A stretch of 26,732 nucleotides of DNA from Chara braunii (GCA_003427395.1 BFEA01000166.1:646680-673411); one strand, 5' to 3'; numbered from the stretch's first letter, positions 17,279 to 26,043 are shown. Numbers and translations: made by a program. Notes: generated from the letters alone by a model not told the origin.

Positions 17279-17452
17279 GACCTCGCCGCACCACTCATTA
17301 AAAAATGTGAAAACACTGAAAAGACAAAAACTATGTCAGGACGCATAATGTGAAAACACTGAAAAGACAAAAACTACGTCAGGACGCATCTTTCTACGTC
17401 CTACCGGAAGATGCGTTCCGCGCATTTTAGACATTTGGTGAATAGCACCAGA
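17279..17452 (-). mobile_element. MITE A variant with 43-bp internal duplication
   Basis: It starts GACCTCGCCGCACCACTCAT. The block AATGTGAAAACACTGAAAAG... GTCAGGACGCAT is present twice in tandem (17304 and 17347). The right end, ACATTTGGTGAATAGCACC, matches the decayed end of the 1191 copy (CATTTGGTGATTGTTGC). Confidence 0.6.
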
Positions 17453-17656
17453 CAGGGAAGAGGGAAAGAGAGATGGACAAAAACTTGAAAAAAAGAGAAA
17501 AAGCGAGAAAGAGCGAGCGGTAGAGAGGCAAAGGAGCCTGCAGGAAATCAGCGGGCAGAGCAAACCAGCAGAAAAGGCAGCACCAACCACATACCAAAGC
17601 CTACTCTTCCCCATCATCGCTCGGAGCATGTTCTCTCAAGCTATGACTGCTCATAA

Positions 17657-17815
17657 GTAAGGGCCCCGTCACACCCATGCCGGAAATGTGGCAAAATGGA
17701 GCCGCAAAAAAACATTTTCTCCTTTGCATGAGTAAGGGCCCCGTCACACCCACATATCCTCTGCAAAAGCATAGAAACATACAGCCGCAAAAAAAACATT
17801 TTCTCCTTTTCGCAT
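17657..17815 (+). repeat. 75-bp tandem duplication
   Basis: GTAAGGGCCCCGTCACACCC at 17657 and 17732. Each copy ends with GCCGCAAAAA then ACATTTTCTCCTTT. Confidence 0.85.
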
Positions 17816-17883
17816 TCAGTAACTGGTGTGTTTATGATCTAATACACTGATCATGGATCCACATAGTCGCATCAGACAAGCAG

Positions 17884-19600
17884 GGAACACAACTAAAGAC
17901 AGGCACGGATACAAACACAAACACAAACACAAACACAAACACAAACACAAACACAAACACAAACACAAGGCCATGCATGCACAGGTGGGCATGCCACAAA
18001 AGACGGATACAAATGCAAACAGACGGAAACAAACACGCAGAGACAGGGACAAATACGCAAGCAAAATTGGGACAGATACAGAAACAAACGCACAAGCAAA
18101 CTTGAGTCTGTATTTCAACAGCCCGTGGGTGTACCAGCTGAGCTAGGCCAGTTGGTACACAAAACCGAACATGGGACACAGATTCAGAAACAAACACACA
18201 AGCAGATTTGGGACAGAGGCAGAAACAAACACACAAGCAGATTTGGGACAGATTCAGAAACAAACACACAAGCAGATTTGGGACAGAGACAGAAACAAAC
18301 ACACAAGCAGATTTGGGACAGAGACAGAAACAAACACGCAAGCAAACTTGAGTCTGTATTTCAACAGCCCGTGGGTGTACCAGCTGAGCTAGGCCAGTTG
18401 GTACACAAAACCGAACTTGGGACAGATTCAGAAACAAACACACAAGCAGATTCGGGACAGAGACAGAAACAAACACACAAGCAGATTTGGGACAGAGACA
18501 GAAACAAACACGCAAGCAGATTTGGGACAGAGACAGAAACAAAGGGCCTCGCTGCACTACTCATGAAATGTGCTTTTTCATGAGGTGCGCATCGCTGCAC
18601 TTACTCGTGAATTGGCCGTTGGAAACCGCATCAAGAGCTGTCAGACCTCACTCTTGCAAACGTCAAGAGTTGTGGTCGCTGCACTACTCTTGCCTTGTCG
18701 CTCGTGAAATTGCATTTCATGAGCTGTCAGGGCGCCGTCGGACAAACTCATCTAGAGCACTCTTGCTCTCCTGCCTGCAACCTTGGTTTTTGCAAGGGTG
18801 GTCGGACGGTCTCTTGAAAGGGCACGGGATTTCTAGAGCAAGCCTGGGTCTGGGCGGACAAACCACGCTGCACTGCGCTCTACGACAACGGCCGNCGTCT
18901 CAAGAGTGCTTCATGAGCAGGACTATCACGAGTAAGTGCAGCCACGGCCGAACTGTAGGCCATTTCGGGACTCTGACAACTCATGCCGCACTCTTGATTT
19001 TTTTCACGAGTCATGAGTAGTGCAGCGAGCCCCAAACACACAAGCACACCTGGGACAGAGACAGAAACAAACACACAAGCACACTTGGGACAGAGACAGA
19101 AACAAGCACACACAGATAGGGACAAACACGAACTTAACGGAAACGTGAGATAGATACAGAAAAAAGCACACAAGCAAACTTGAGTCTGTATTTCAACAGT
19201 CCATGGGTGTACGAGCTGAGCTTGGCCAGTCGGTACACACAAGCGAAATTGGGACAGATAAAGAAACGAACACACCTGCAAAGTTGGGACAGATACAGAA
19301 ACAAACACACAAGCAGACTTGAGGCTGTAATTCAACAGTCCATGGGTTTACCAGCTAAGGCAGGCCAAAGTGGTACACACAAGCGAACTAGGGACATACA
19401 GAAATAAACACACAAGCAAACTCGGGACAGAGGCGGACAACCACCCAAGCAAGCTTGGGACAGATACAGAAACAAACACACAAGCAACGTTGGGACACAG
19501 AAAGAAACAATTTCAAACAAAGTTTAACAAACACATAAAGACAGAAATAAACACGCAGAGACAGAAACGAACACACACGAGCAAACTTGGGAGACGATAC
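17884..19600 (+). repeat. Higher-order satellite-like array (about 35-bp unit plus SINE head)
   Basis: It begins with about ten ACAAAC hexamers (17909-17969), then 35-bp units of the form GACAGAGACAGAAACAAACA + CACAAGCAGATTTGG. Runs of units are punctuated by a segment starting TTGAGTCTGTATTTCAACAG at about 18103, 18349, 19182 and (variant) 19319. That segment is the reverse complement of the SINE S head (CTGTTGAAATACAGACTCAA; GGCCTAGCTCAGCTGGTACA). The first two punctuations are 246 bp apart with the same unit content between, so the higher-order block was itself duplicated. A MITE interrupts the array. Open frames here are repeat translations. Confidence 0.85.
18544..19032. mobile_element. 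Long MITE A relative (489 bp) inserted in the array
   Basis: It opens GGGCCTCGCTGCACTACTCA and closes GAGTAGTGCAGCGAGCCCC. The array unit is broken exactly at AGAAACAAA|...|AAACACACAAG, which gives a 3-bp AAA (or 4-bp CAAA) duplication. The subterminal regions are also inverted (CTGCACTTACTCGTGA near 18595; TCACGAGTAAGTGCAG near 18926). One N at 18895. No transposase frame. Confidence 0.8.
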
Positions 19601-19800
19601 CTTGGACGCACAACAGTCAGCCAAACAGACACACATTTTCTACTACCCAAGCACTACTCGGTCATGTTTGCCAGTGGCGGCCACTAGCAGCACACATCCT
19701 CTGCTTTGGTTACGCAGAGATTACTCTTTCCCATGCCACTCAATGGACTTGTGTGTTCACGCCAGGTGCAGCACTGTCATCCTCTGGGCAGACTACGGTG
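19601..19800. other. No recognisable feature
   Basis: Transition from the array to the retrotransposon tail; short frames only. Confidence 0.4.
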
Positions 19801-19947
19801 GATGCTGGGCCCGTTTCCCAGCAGGTGCAGCTCCCCACCAATTTATGGAGCCTCTGCCCCCGAAAGCTTGAGGTGTCTGCTCCTACCAGCACCTCAAGCT
19901 GTCTCCGGGGGCTGTGTATTTTACTATTTTGTTATTAAAAAAAAAAA
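19801..19947 (+). mobile_element. Retrotransposon 3' tail (tail family 2) with hairpin and poly(A)
   Basis: GATGCTGGGCCCGTTTCCCA and GTGCAGCTCCCCACCAAT match the copy at 2819. A stem-loop follows (CCCCCGAAAGCTTGAGGTG with CACCTCAAGCTGTCTCCGGGGG), then TTGTTATT and A11. A 3' hairpin before the tail is common where a LINE RT recognises its own RNA. Confidence 0.65.
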
Positions 19948-20005
19948 GAAACGGTGGTCCTTGTCTATCCAACGGACAATATCTGCAAAATCAATAACGG
20001 TGTAC

Positions 20006-20229
20006 TAGGGGTTGCAGTTGTAGCCACGGAGACACACATTAACTTCATTAAGTTATTAACGGTATATTATGCACAACAGCCTTGCTGTAGCATAATGAGA
20101 TTGCACGGCCGAATGAGGAAACAGTGTAGGGGTTGTCGTTGTAATCTCGGAGAGACACTCATTAACGGCGTGAGGCTATACACAGCAGCCTCACTGTAGC
20201 ACAATGAGATTGCGCGGCAGAAGGAGGAG
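20006..20229 (+). repeat. About 121-bp tandem duplication
   Basis: TAGGGGTTGCAGTTGTA at 20006 and TAGGGGTTGTCGTTGTA at 20127 begin two copies. Both contain ACACTCATTAAC-like and TAGCATAATGAGATTGCACGG-like blocks. Confidence 0.8.
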
Positions 20230-20291
20230 GTTCATTTCATCCTGCAGATTGCACGGTAAGGGAAGGGTCATTCCGTCGTCGACACTGCCTT

Positions 20292-20399
20292 CAGGTGGGG
20301 GCTCCACTCACCTGTTTCTCTGGGTGTATTAACTCTGTTGGCTCTAGCATGCGTTCGAAAGAGAGAGCAATGAGCATCTCCAGGTGGGGGCTCCACTCA
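20292..20399 (+). repeat. 19-bp direct repeat, 89 bp apart
   Basis: CAGGTGGGGGCTCCACTCA is identical at 20292 and 20381. Confidence 0.85.
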
Positions 20400-20509
20400 A
20401 ATGATCAGAGGGTGGATCATTGTCAGTTGGAGTGGGGGTGCAACTGGGGCAAGGTGGATTAGAAGTGGGTGGATCAGATGCAAGCAGCGGAAGCTGATCA
20501 GCCGCACAC

Positions 20510-20812
20510 TTGTACTCAGGGTGGTTGTCACTCATGCAAATTGATCACGTGGCTACATCTCGTGTCTGGTGCACACATTGTGGCATCGGACTTATGTACT
20601 ATTCCTGGCAAGTGTGTATTAGGAACGAGGACATCGTTCTGTACTGCTACAAGCATGGTGTCGAAGCAATCTCTGATGCCAGGGGCACAATAATTATGCT
20701 GTCCATGTACAAACGAGGTTGCTGTCTAGGACACAGCAGTGGAGATGGGGAACGTCTCCGCCGAAGAGGCCTCTACAGCGGCCGATTTGACCCTAAATGC
20801 CTCCACCGATGA
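20510..20812 (+). CDS. Unrecognised Cys-containing open frame (doubtful)
   Basis: An open frame of about 100 residues includes VWCTHCGIGLMYYSWQVCIR and NEDIVLYCYKHGVEAISDAR, with a CxxC and later Cys/His that could be a zinc-binding remnant. No family is recognised, there is no visible start context or splice signal, and the downstream end runs into an Arg-rich out-of-frame stretch. It may be part of an old transposon or an exon; most likely a chance frame. Confidence 0.2.
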   Translation: MYSGWLSLMQIDHVATSRVWCTHCGIGLMYYSWQVCIRNEDIVLYCYKHGVEAISDARGTIIMLSMYKRGCCLGHSSGDGERLRRRGLYSGRFDPKCLHR

Positions 20813-20846
20813 GGCCTTTGTGATGGCTGATCTGACCATGAACGTG
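20751..20846 (+). repeat. 45-bp repeat, in phase as a 15-residue repeat
   Basis: AACGTCTCCGCCGAAGAGGC (20751) and AATGCCTCCACCGATGAGGC (20796) start two 45-bp units, with a third beginning at 20841. In one frame they read NVSAEEASTAADLTL and NASTDEAFVMADLTM. Confidence 0.6.
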
Positions 20847-20994
20847 TTGATGATGACGACAACGACAAAGCGTGTGTGCGTGTGTCTGTGTGTTGTCATG
20901 TTTGTGTGTTCGCTATACATAAGTCCACCGAGAAAGCATTACTATGCCAGACTGTTTCGTCAGACTTTCACCGGCTCGTCCGTGGAGTGAGATT

Positions 20995-21030
20995 GAGGCC
21001 GGGGNCCTCACAGTCTACCCAGGGTGACCG
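20995..21030 (-). mobile_element. Retrotransposon 3' tail, family 1, reverse strand ('L5')
   Basis: GAGGCCGGGGNCCTCACAGT followed by CTACCCAGGGTGACC is the inverse of the GGTCCCCGGCCTC end seen at 2356 and 4139. No poly(T) precedes it and no LINE coding sequence was recognised in 21030-21290, so it may be a tail-sharing SINE or a 3' UTR piece. Confidence 0.5.
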
Positions 21031-21700
21031 AATATCTCTTCAGTAATCCTGAAAAAAGGGGGAGCAAAACAACCTCTTCAATCCTTCCTAGGATTGCCAG
21101 ATTTATCAATCCCTCCAAGCTACTATGTCCCCCTTTTAGCCAAAATAAAAATCAATCAGCTTCCCCCTGGCCAAACCATTGTAAATATACTGTATTCTCA
21201 CCTAAATGATACTTTCAAGTCTTCATTAACCACCTTCTCCCGACTACCGCACACTTGTCTCATCGCTTTCAACTGAGCTGCAGAGCCTACACTACTTACA
21301 GACAATCCTACAGTAATAGCAGGTCAGATTCAACGATTCTGTGTACACAGTCAGCAGTTGGGAAGGAGACTAAATCGATGGACTCGAAACAGCACGTGGG
21401 ATACTTGCGCATATATCTTCATCGATACATATATATGTTGTCACATAACTATGGACAAAAAGAGCGCACTTTGCGAAATAAACGGCAAAGATCAAAAAAT
21501 AATGACAAACATGAGGGGCCCAAATGTTCGGGGGTTCGGCCCGAACTGAATGCCGGCTACCCTGGCTGTAGGATTTTTTATGGAAAATAACTGCAGTTCC
21601 CTTTTCATATGTGGGCACCTGATCATGTATACGAGGGTTCCTCCTACTTTTGTCACAGCTTTCTTTTCTATAACACCTACGATTGCTGTTCTTGCAATTA
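21031..21700. other. No recognisable gene
   Basis: AT-rich sequence with short frames. It may include the body of the minus-strand element whose tail is at 20995, but nothing coding was recognised. Confidence 0.4.
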
Positions 21701-21701
21701 T

Positions 21702-21838
21702 GGGCCTCGCTGCACTACTCTTCACATGCACAAAAGACAAAAACGAGGGCAAGTAAAAAACAGGAAAATAGTAGAGAAGATAGGCATTGCACTGACTAAA
21801 CCAATGTATCTCTCCATGTTCCAGCGGAGGATTCAATC
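21702..21838 (+). mobile_element. MITE A copy with about 58-bp interior insertion
   Basis: GGGCCTCGCTGCACTACTCT and ACATGCACAAAAGACAAAAA are standard. About 58 bp of unrelated sequence then separates them from ATGTATCTCTCCATGTTCCA. The right terminus is lost; SINE S body sequence starts at about 21856. Confidence 0.7.
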
Positions 21839-21855
21839 TGCCCTATGTTACGTGT

Positions 21856-21912
21856 GAATCCAGATACAATCAGATGACCAGCATAAAATCATTCAGAATT
21901 GCCTGGGGCTGG
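21856..21912 (+). mobile_element. SINE S body fragment
   Basis: GAATCCAGATACAATCAGAT and TCATTCAGAATTGCCTGGGG match the middle of SINE S (CAGACTCAAG.. and GACTCTGAATTACCTGGG). Head and tail are missing. Confidence 0.5.
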
Positions 21913-21969
21913 TCACGACCTACCACTACTGCGAAGCCTATAGAGGGGACCCCAGCAAGCATAGCTTTC

Positions 21970-22021
21970 TACCTCTCTTCGGTGAAGGGAGGTTACCTCC
22001 CTCCCTCGGTGGAGAGAGGTA
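21970..22021. repeat. 52-bp two-stage inverted repeat
   Basis: The outer stem TACCTCTC/GAGAGGTA and inner stem GGGAGGT/ACCTCCC surround a tight centre. Both half-sites contain TCGGTG, so it is also partly a direct repeat. Confidence 0.7.
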
Positions 22022-22293
22022 ATGGGGCATATGTTTGCCCCTTTGGCCTACCGTTTAGGGTGGAGGGTTGGGGCGCCCGTGGGGACCCGGCGGCTAACGC
22101 AAGGACCTAGCATTTGCCAGTAAAAGTAACTGTGCCTCCCTTTTCATCTTCCCCCACCCCCATCGGGTCACAGTACTATCTAAAGATTCTAAACCCCACA
22201 CTCCCCCACACACCACACGCAACCCACTCGCACTCGGACTCACACCCACCCGTGTTGGATGAAGACCTTAGTAATACCGACTGGGAGGATTCA

Positions 22294-22445
22294 GCTGCCT
22301 ATCTCAGTTGGTTGGCACGAAGCTTGCCACAGGCGGCCATGGGGTTCGAGCCCACGACCTCTTGAGTGCCGCTTGTGTGCCTAACCAATTGAGCTCGAAA
22401 TTTGAGATCTCAATGATGATATCTCAAGGCTGTCGGTCGCCCTTA

Positions 22446-22497
<52 letters not shown>

Positions 22498-22516
22498 TAA
22501 TAATAATAATAATAAT
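22294..22516 (+). mobile_element. tRNA-headed SINE with (TAA)n tail
   Basis: The plus strand has an A box in CTATCTCAGTTGGTTGGCAC and a B box in GGGGTTCGAGCCCACG. The minus strand of the same stretch also reads as a tRNA-like head (GAGCTCAATTGGTTAGGCAC... GTGGGCTCGAACCCC). The end GATGATATCTCAAGGCTGTC plus GCCCTTAA is the SINE S tail, running into (TAA)n at about 22444-22516. Confidence 0.65.
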
Positions 22517-22594
22517 GAAAAAACAACATTGCGAGTAGCTAGAGCGAACAGAGATAAGAATATACAACCATCACAGAGATGGATGGCTTCACAG

Positions 22595-22670
22595 GGCGCT
22601 GGTTGTCCTCGAAGTTTGAGATCTCGATGATGATATCTCAATTGTATTATATTCGAGGACAACCAGCGCC
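22595..22670. repeat. Perfect 18-bp inverted repeat around a SINE tail block
   Basis: GGCGCTGGTTGTCCTCGA (22595-22612) and its exact inverse (22653-22670) flank 40 bp containing TTTGAGATCTCGATGATGAT and ATCTCAA, itself partly palindromic and shared with the SINE at 22400. Confidence 0.9.
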
Positions 22671-22819
22671 GTCCACATTAATATGGACTCAGATGAGTGT
22701 CTTTTTTTTTTTTTTCTGTATTCTTCTCTCAACTTCTGTTTTTGCCTTTCACTACCTACTCCTGTGAGAGGAAACTATGCTTGCAGATGAGTCTATTTTG
22801 ATCCCCCTGGTTCTTCCTT

Positions 22820-22994
22820 TTTCCGCAACCGGGCGACGCCCTTTGAGAAAACTTGAGATAGCATCATTGAACTGACTGAACCCAGGTAGTTCAGTTCAGG
22901 ATTATTTATTCTGTCCTTCTGATTGCAACAGCGTTCGAACTATGGTTTGTGTTTCAACAGTTCATGATTGGTGTAACAACTGAGCTAGGCCCGT
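22820..22994 (-). mobile_element. SINE S copy, minus strand
   Basis: On the minus strand: GGCCTAGCTCAGTTGTTACA (A box), AACTGTTGAAACACAAACC, AGTTCGAACGC (B box), TAATCCTGAACTGAACTACC, then CAATGATGCTATCTCAAG. The element is nearly full length. Confidence 0.75.
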
Positions 22995-23197
22995 CGGTGA
23001 TCCCCCTTGTTTGTTCCTCTTGTTCCATCAACAAGGAAGAAGTAACTGCAAGACGAACACGGAGACGAAAATAGCACAGGTCCTTCTGGAAACGGATCAT
23101 CAACGGGAGATAAAAATAGAATCCAAGCAGCAATGGAAAAGGTATGCAAAAAGGGAAAAAAAAAGAAAAAAAGAAAAAAAGGGATACAACTACCAAT

Positions 23198-23344
23198 GGA
23201 CCTAGCTCAGTTAGTACACCCCCGAACTGACTGTTGAAATACAAACCCAAGGTCGAACCGAGATACCTTAAAATGAAAAGAATGAGATGATTCTGATTTG
23301 CCTGGGGGTCGGGGCCGGTCGGTTCTATGATGATATCTAAAAGG
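23198..23344 (+). mobile_element. SINE S copy 3
   Basis: GGACCTAGCTCAGTTAGTAC (A box), CTGTTGAAATACAAACCCAA, GGTCGAACCGAG (B box), GATTCTGATTTGCCTGGGGG, then GGTTCTATGATGATATCTAA. It is preceded by an A/G-rich tract at 23152-23182. Confidence 0.8.
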
Positions 23345-23397
23345 TAAACGACAACGTATTCATATGGGAGGAGAATAGATCGGAGCCGTGTGTTCTC

Positions 23398-23398
<1 letters not shown>

Positions 23399-23430
<32 letters not shown>

Positions 23431-23450
23431 AGAAGAAGAAGAAGAAAGAA
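23399..23450 (+). repeat. Poly(A) (A30) running into (GAA)n
   Basis: A pure A-run at 23399-23428 followed by six GAA/GAAA units. This is the likely 3' end of a plus-strand retroinsertion. Confidence 0.9.
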
Positions 23451-23842
23451 TTTCAAAAAAAACATCTTGGGGTGGTGGTACCTGGGGATGATCTTATCAC
23501 CACAGGCATCACCTACAGTAGATGTTAAGGAAACCAAGAAAGAAAAGAAAGGTAAACAAAACAATAATTTAAAATGGAGTAGGATACGACAAAGGTACAA
23601 AGCGAGAGGAACAACGGTTACAACGCAATTAAAACAGACTGACCGGCGGAGAGAAGGCCTGGAACAGAGGTACGCGGCTCACAAATTGGTCTTCAAGCGT
23701 TCTCCGCCCTCGACATTCTTACAGAGACTACTTGAGTCTCTCCTCTTGTATGGCAAAAAGGAACAAGTACACAGCCAGAGCAGGTAGATTAATAATAAGA
23801 TTAATAATAGACTAGGACAGAATGAGAGATGGATCATCCATA
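23451..23842. other. No recognisable gene
   Basis: A lysine-rich open frame (23467-23787, about 106 residues) is present but shows no domain; purine-rich composition explains it. Confidence 0.4.
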
Positions 23843-23921
23843 TTGATGTAGCTCAGTGGTTAGAGCACCGGATGGAAATGTGCATTGCGGTATCAGGTTG
23901 CGGGTTCAAAACTCAATTGCA
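23843..23921 (+). mobile_element. tRNA-like SINE head, different family
   Basis: GATGTAGCTCAGTGGTTAGA then GCAC has a perfect D-arm (GCTC/GAGC) and A box. TTGCGGGTTCAAAACTC is a B-box match with a weak T stem. The anticodon arm (CCGGAT/ATCAGG) holds an oversized loop and the acceptor ends do not pair, so it is a tRNA-derived repeat rather than a tRNA gene. Confidence 0.55.
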
Positions 23922-24172
23922 GCCTTGCCGGTGTGGACACCGGGATGGCGTTAGAACTTAGAATGACGCACGGCTGGACACGAGCTGAACTACGGTAAGT
24001 TTAAATTTAAAGCTTATACAGACACCGCCTGCGCACCACCCAACGGTTGTCCATGGTGTTGTAAATGTCGGGTCTTGACACTGCGTGGGTTGCTTGTGGC
24101 TGTTGCTGGTGGTTGTTCTGTTGATCTCCCCAGTCTGGCATATAACACACAGGGGTCATTTGCGATTGTCAC

Positions 24173-24240
24173 TTTAATGGTAGAGTCTTCAGGTCACATG
24201 TCATAGATCACGGGTACGAGTCTGGCTTGGGGACTTTGGG
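24173..24240 (+). mobile_element. Weak tRNA-like head
   Basis: TTTAATGGTAGAGTCTTCAG and CGGGTACGAGTCTGG resemble degenerate A and B boxes at the usual spacing. No known tail follows. Confidence 0.25.
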
Positions 24241-24904
24241 GGGGGGTCTTGTCCAGCTTGGCCTGTCATCTCTTCAAAAAACGAACACATAGTTCCCTCT
24301 ACATAGTACTGCACATATCTGGCCTTCGGGACATACATCTCGCTATATGGTTACACAGAGCACACATAGCCTTCGGGCAGACACAAAAAACATGGCCCTA
24401 TGGGCTCATACAAACATACATAGCCTCTGGGCACACACATATATACAGGCAACTATGATACTGGGCTGGGGGGGTCTATCAGGTATATGACGGGGTCTAC
24501 TCACGCATGGCTTAGCTCTAGGGTAGGGTAGGGATATAACTCGCTCAGGCTAGTCTGAGCTCCGCCTATATGTAGCCTTGGGTAATCTAGGGGAAGGACG
24601 GTAGGATGTGTCTGCGGGAGCTGGGCTGCCTTGCTTAGGTAATTCTGCTGGGTAGGGCTGGGAGGTCGGCCCAGCCTTGGTGCTTGTCACTGATGTCTGG
24701 TCCAAGTTGCCCTCGATACGGGTACGGTGATGGTCCTGAGTGCTGGCTACACTGATGTAGGATAGTAGGGACAGGGGGGGGGCTGGGAGTATTAACGTGG
24801 GGATGGGTAGGGTAGGTGGCCTATTCTGTCAGGACAACCATTGGCTGCCGCCACCAGCAATCACCGCGGGTCTGGTCCTTGGCCTCTACAACACCTTCGG
24901 CTTC
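24241..24904. other. No gene; short CA-rich repeats and G-runs
   Basis: GGCCTTCGGG-type motifs recur at 24321, 24368, 24393 and 24421 among CACATA-rich sequence. Runs of G occur at 24239 and 24773. The last 80 bp lead into a poly(A) and may be a retrotransposon 3' end. Confidence 0.4.
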
Positions 24905-24922
24905 AAAAAAAAAAAAAAAAAA
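24905..24922 (+). repeat. Poly(A) tract (A18)
   Basis: Pure A18 after CTCTACAACACCTTCGGCTT; a likely retrotransposon tail of unknown family. Confidence 0.9.
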
Positions 24923-25077
24923 GGTTGGCAGTGTGAGTATGCCCTGAGCGTCCAGCGCTGTCCCCATTTTTACAAAGACAAAGTCTATTTGGGTCTCTCA
25001 CCTGGTCTATCTTATCTATATCCACATGCTACTGAAGGAAACAGCAGGTCTCTAAACACCCCACGCGAGACCCCGTT

Positions 25078-25760
25078 CCTAGGTTGGGGTACTCAGCAAG
25101 GGGGCGTGGCAGGCAGAGGCAAAACCCGACGGTCTCACGCAAAAGTGTGGGGCGAAAAGACCCGGGCGGCGGTGTCAGCGGATCTCGCATCATGCCCCAC
25201 GCAAGAGCTGCTTCCCAGGTTTGGGAACTCGGCAGGAAGGGGGCGCAGCAGGCAGAGGCGAAACCTGATGGTCCCATGCGAAAGTGTGGGGCGAAAAGAC
25301 CCGGGTGGCGGTGTCGGGGCACCAGGGGATAGGCGCGGGTGGTTGGAGCCGGGGAAAAAAGACCCGGCCAGCAGTCGGCGGTGGCAAAGGCGAACGGGCC
25401 CAGCTGTGGTCGCCAGAGAGGGGGGGCACATCAGGCAGAGGTGAAACCCGACGGTCCCACTTGAAAGTCTGGGGCAAAAAGACCCAGGCGATGGTGTCAG
25501 CGGTTCTCACGTGATGCACCATGCGAGAGCCAGTTCCCAGGTTGGGGAACTCGACAGGAAGGGGGTGCGGCACGGAGAGGCGAAACCCGATGGTCCCCCG
25601 CAAAAGTGTGGGAAACAAAAGACCCGGGCAGTGGTGTCAGGCCAGCAGGTGATAGGCACGGCCGTCGGAGCCAGGGGCAAAGCCCCGCCCAGCAGTGGGC
25701 GGTGAAGAAGACGAATGGGTCCAGTGGTGGTCGCCAGAGGGGCAGCGAATGGACAACGGC
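25078..25760 (+). repeat. GC-rich higher-order tandem repeat (A-A-B, about 322 bp)
   Basis: Monomer A (about 138 bp; CAGGTTGGGGAACTCG... GGCAGAGGCGAAACCCGACG... AAAAGACCCGGG) recurs with its AGGCGAAACC block at about 25113, 25251, 25433 and 25573. Monomer B (GGGATAGGCGCGG... CAGCAGTCGGCGGTGG... TGGTCGCCAGAG) follows the second and fourth A at about 25313 and 25636. The A-A-B block therefore repeats at about 322 bp. High GC keeps several frames open on both strands; these are not evidence of genes. Confidence 0.85.
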
Positions 25761-26043
25761 GAGCGGCCTGCGACTCGTCACAGCCAAAGGCGTGTGCGCG
25801 CTCGCACACGAGCGAGAGAGAGAGAGTGATACATGCTCAGTCGAGCAATCATTGTTCGCAGCCCTAAGGCTGCGGTCTAGTGGGGTTCGGTGTCTGTGTG
25901 AAGGTGTTGCATTTTTGGCGGCGGGCGACCAGAACGCAAAGTGGGTTCTTAGGGGGCAAAAAAAATTGAGTGACCGGTCCTTGCCAAAATTGCGGACTAC
26001 CTACAGCTAGCTTTGGTAGAGCCGGGACTTTTGGAAAAAGGAA
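25761..26043. other. No recognisable gene
   Basis: GC-rich, with a short (GA)n at about 25812-25827. Nothing supportable. Confidence 0.5.

Noticed and set aside
17832-18583. Long frames on both strands over the 35-bp array (241 and 152 residues)
   Set aside because: The unit length and absence of stops in the repeat explain them; no non-repeat domain.
17884-19600. Possible CRISPR array (regular repeats with spacers)
   Set aside because: Units are contiguous, with no unique spacers, and the setting is eukaryotic with SINEs and LINEs.
23843-23921. Genuine tRNA gene
   Set aside because: D-arm and boxes are good, but the anticodon loop is oversized, the T stem is weak and the acceptor ends do not pair.
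24797-25618. 215-residue plus frame and 142-residue minus frame in GC-rich DNA
   Set aside because: They cover a higher-order tandem repeat; several frames are open on both strands with repeat-periodic translations.
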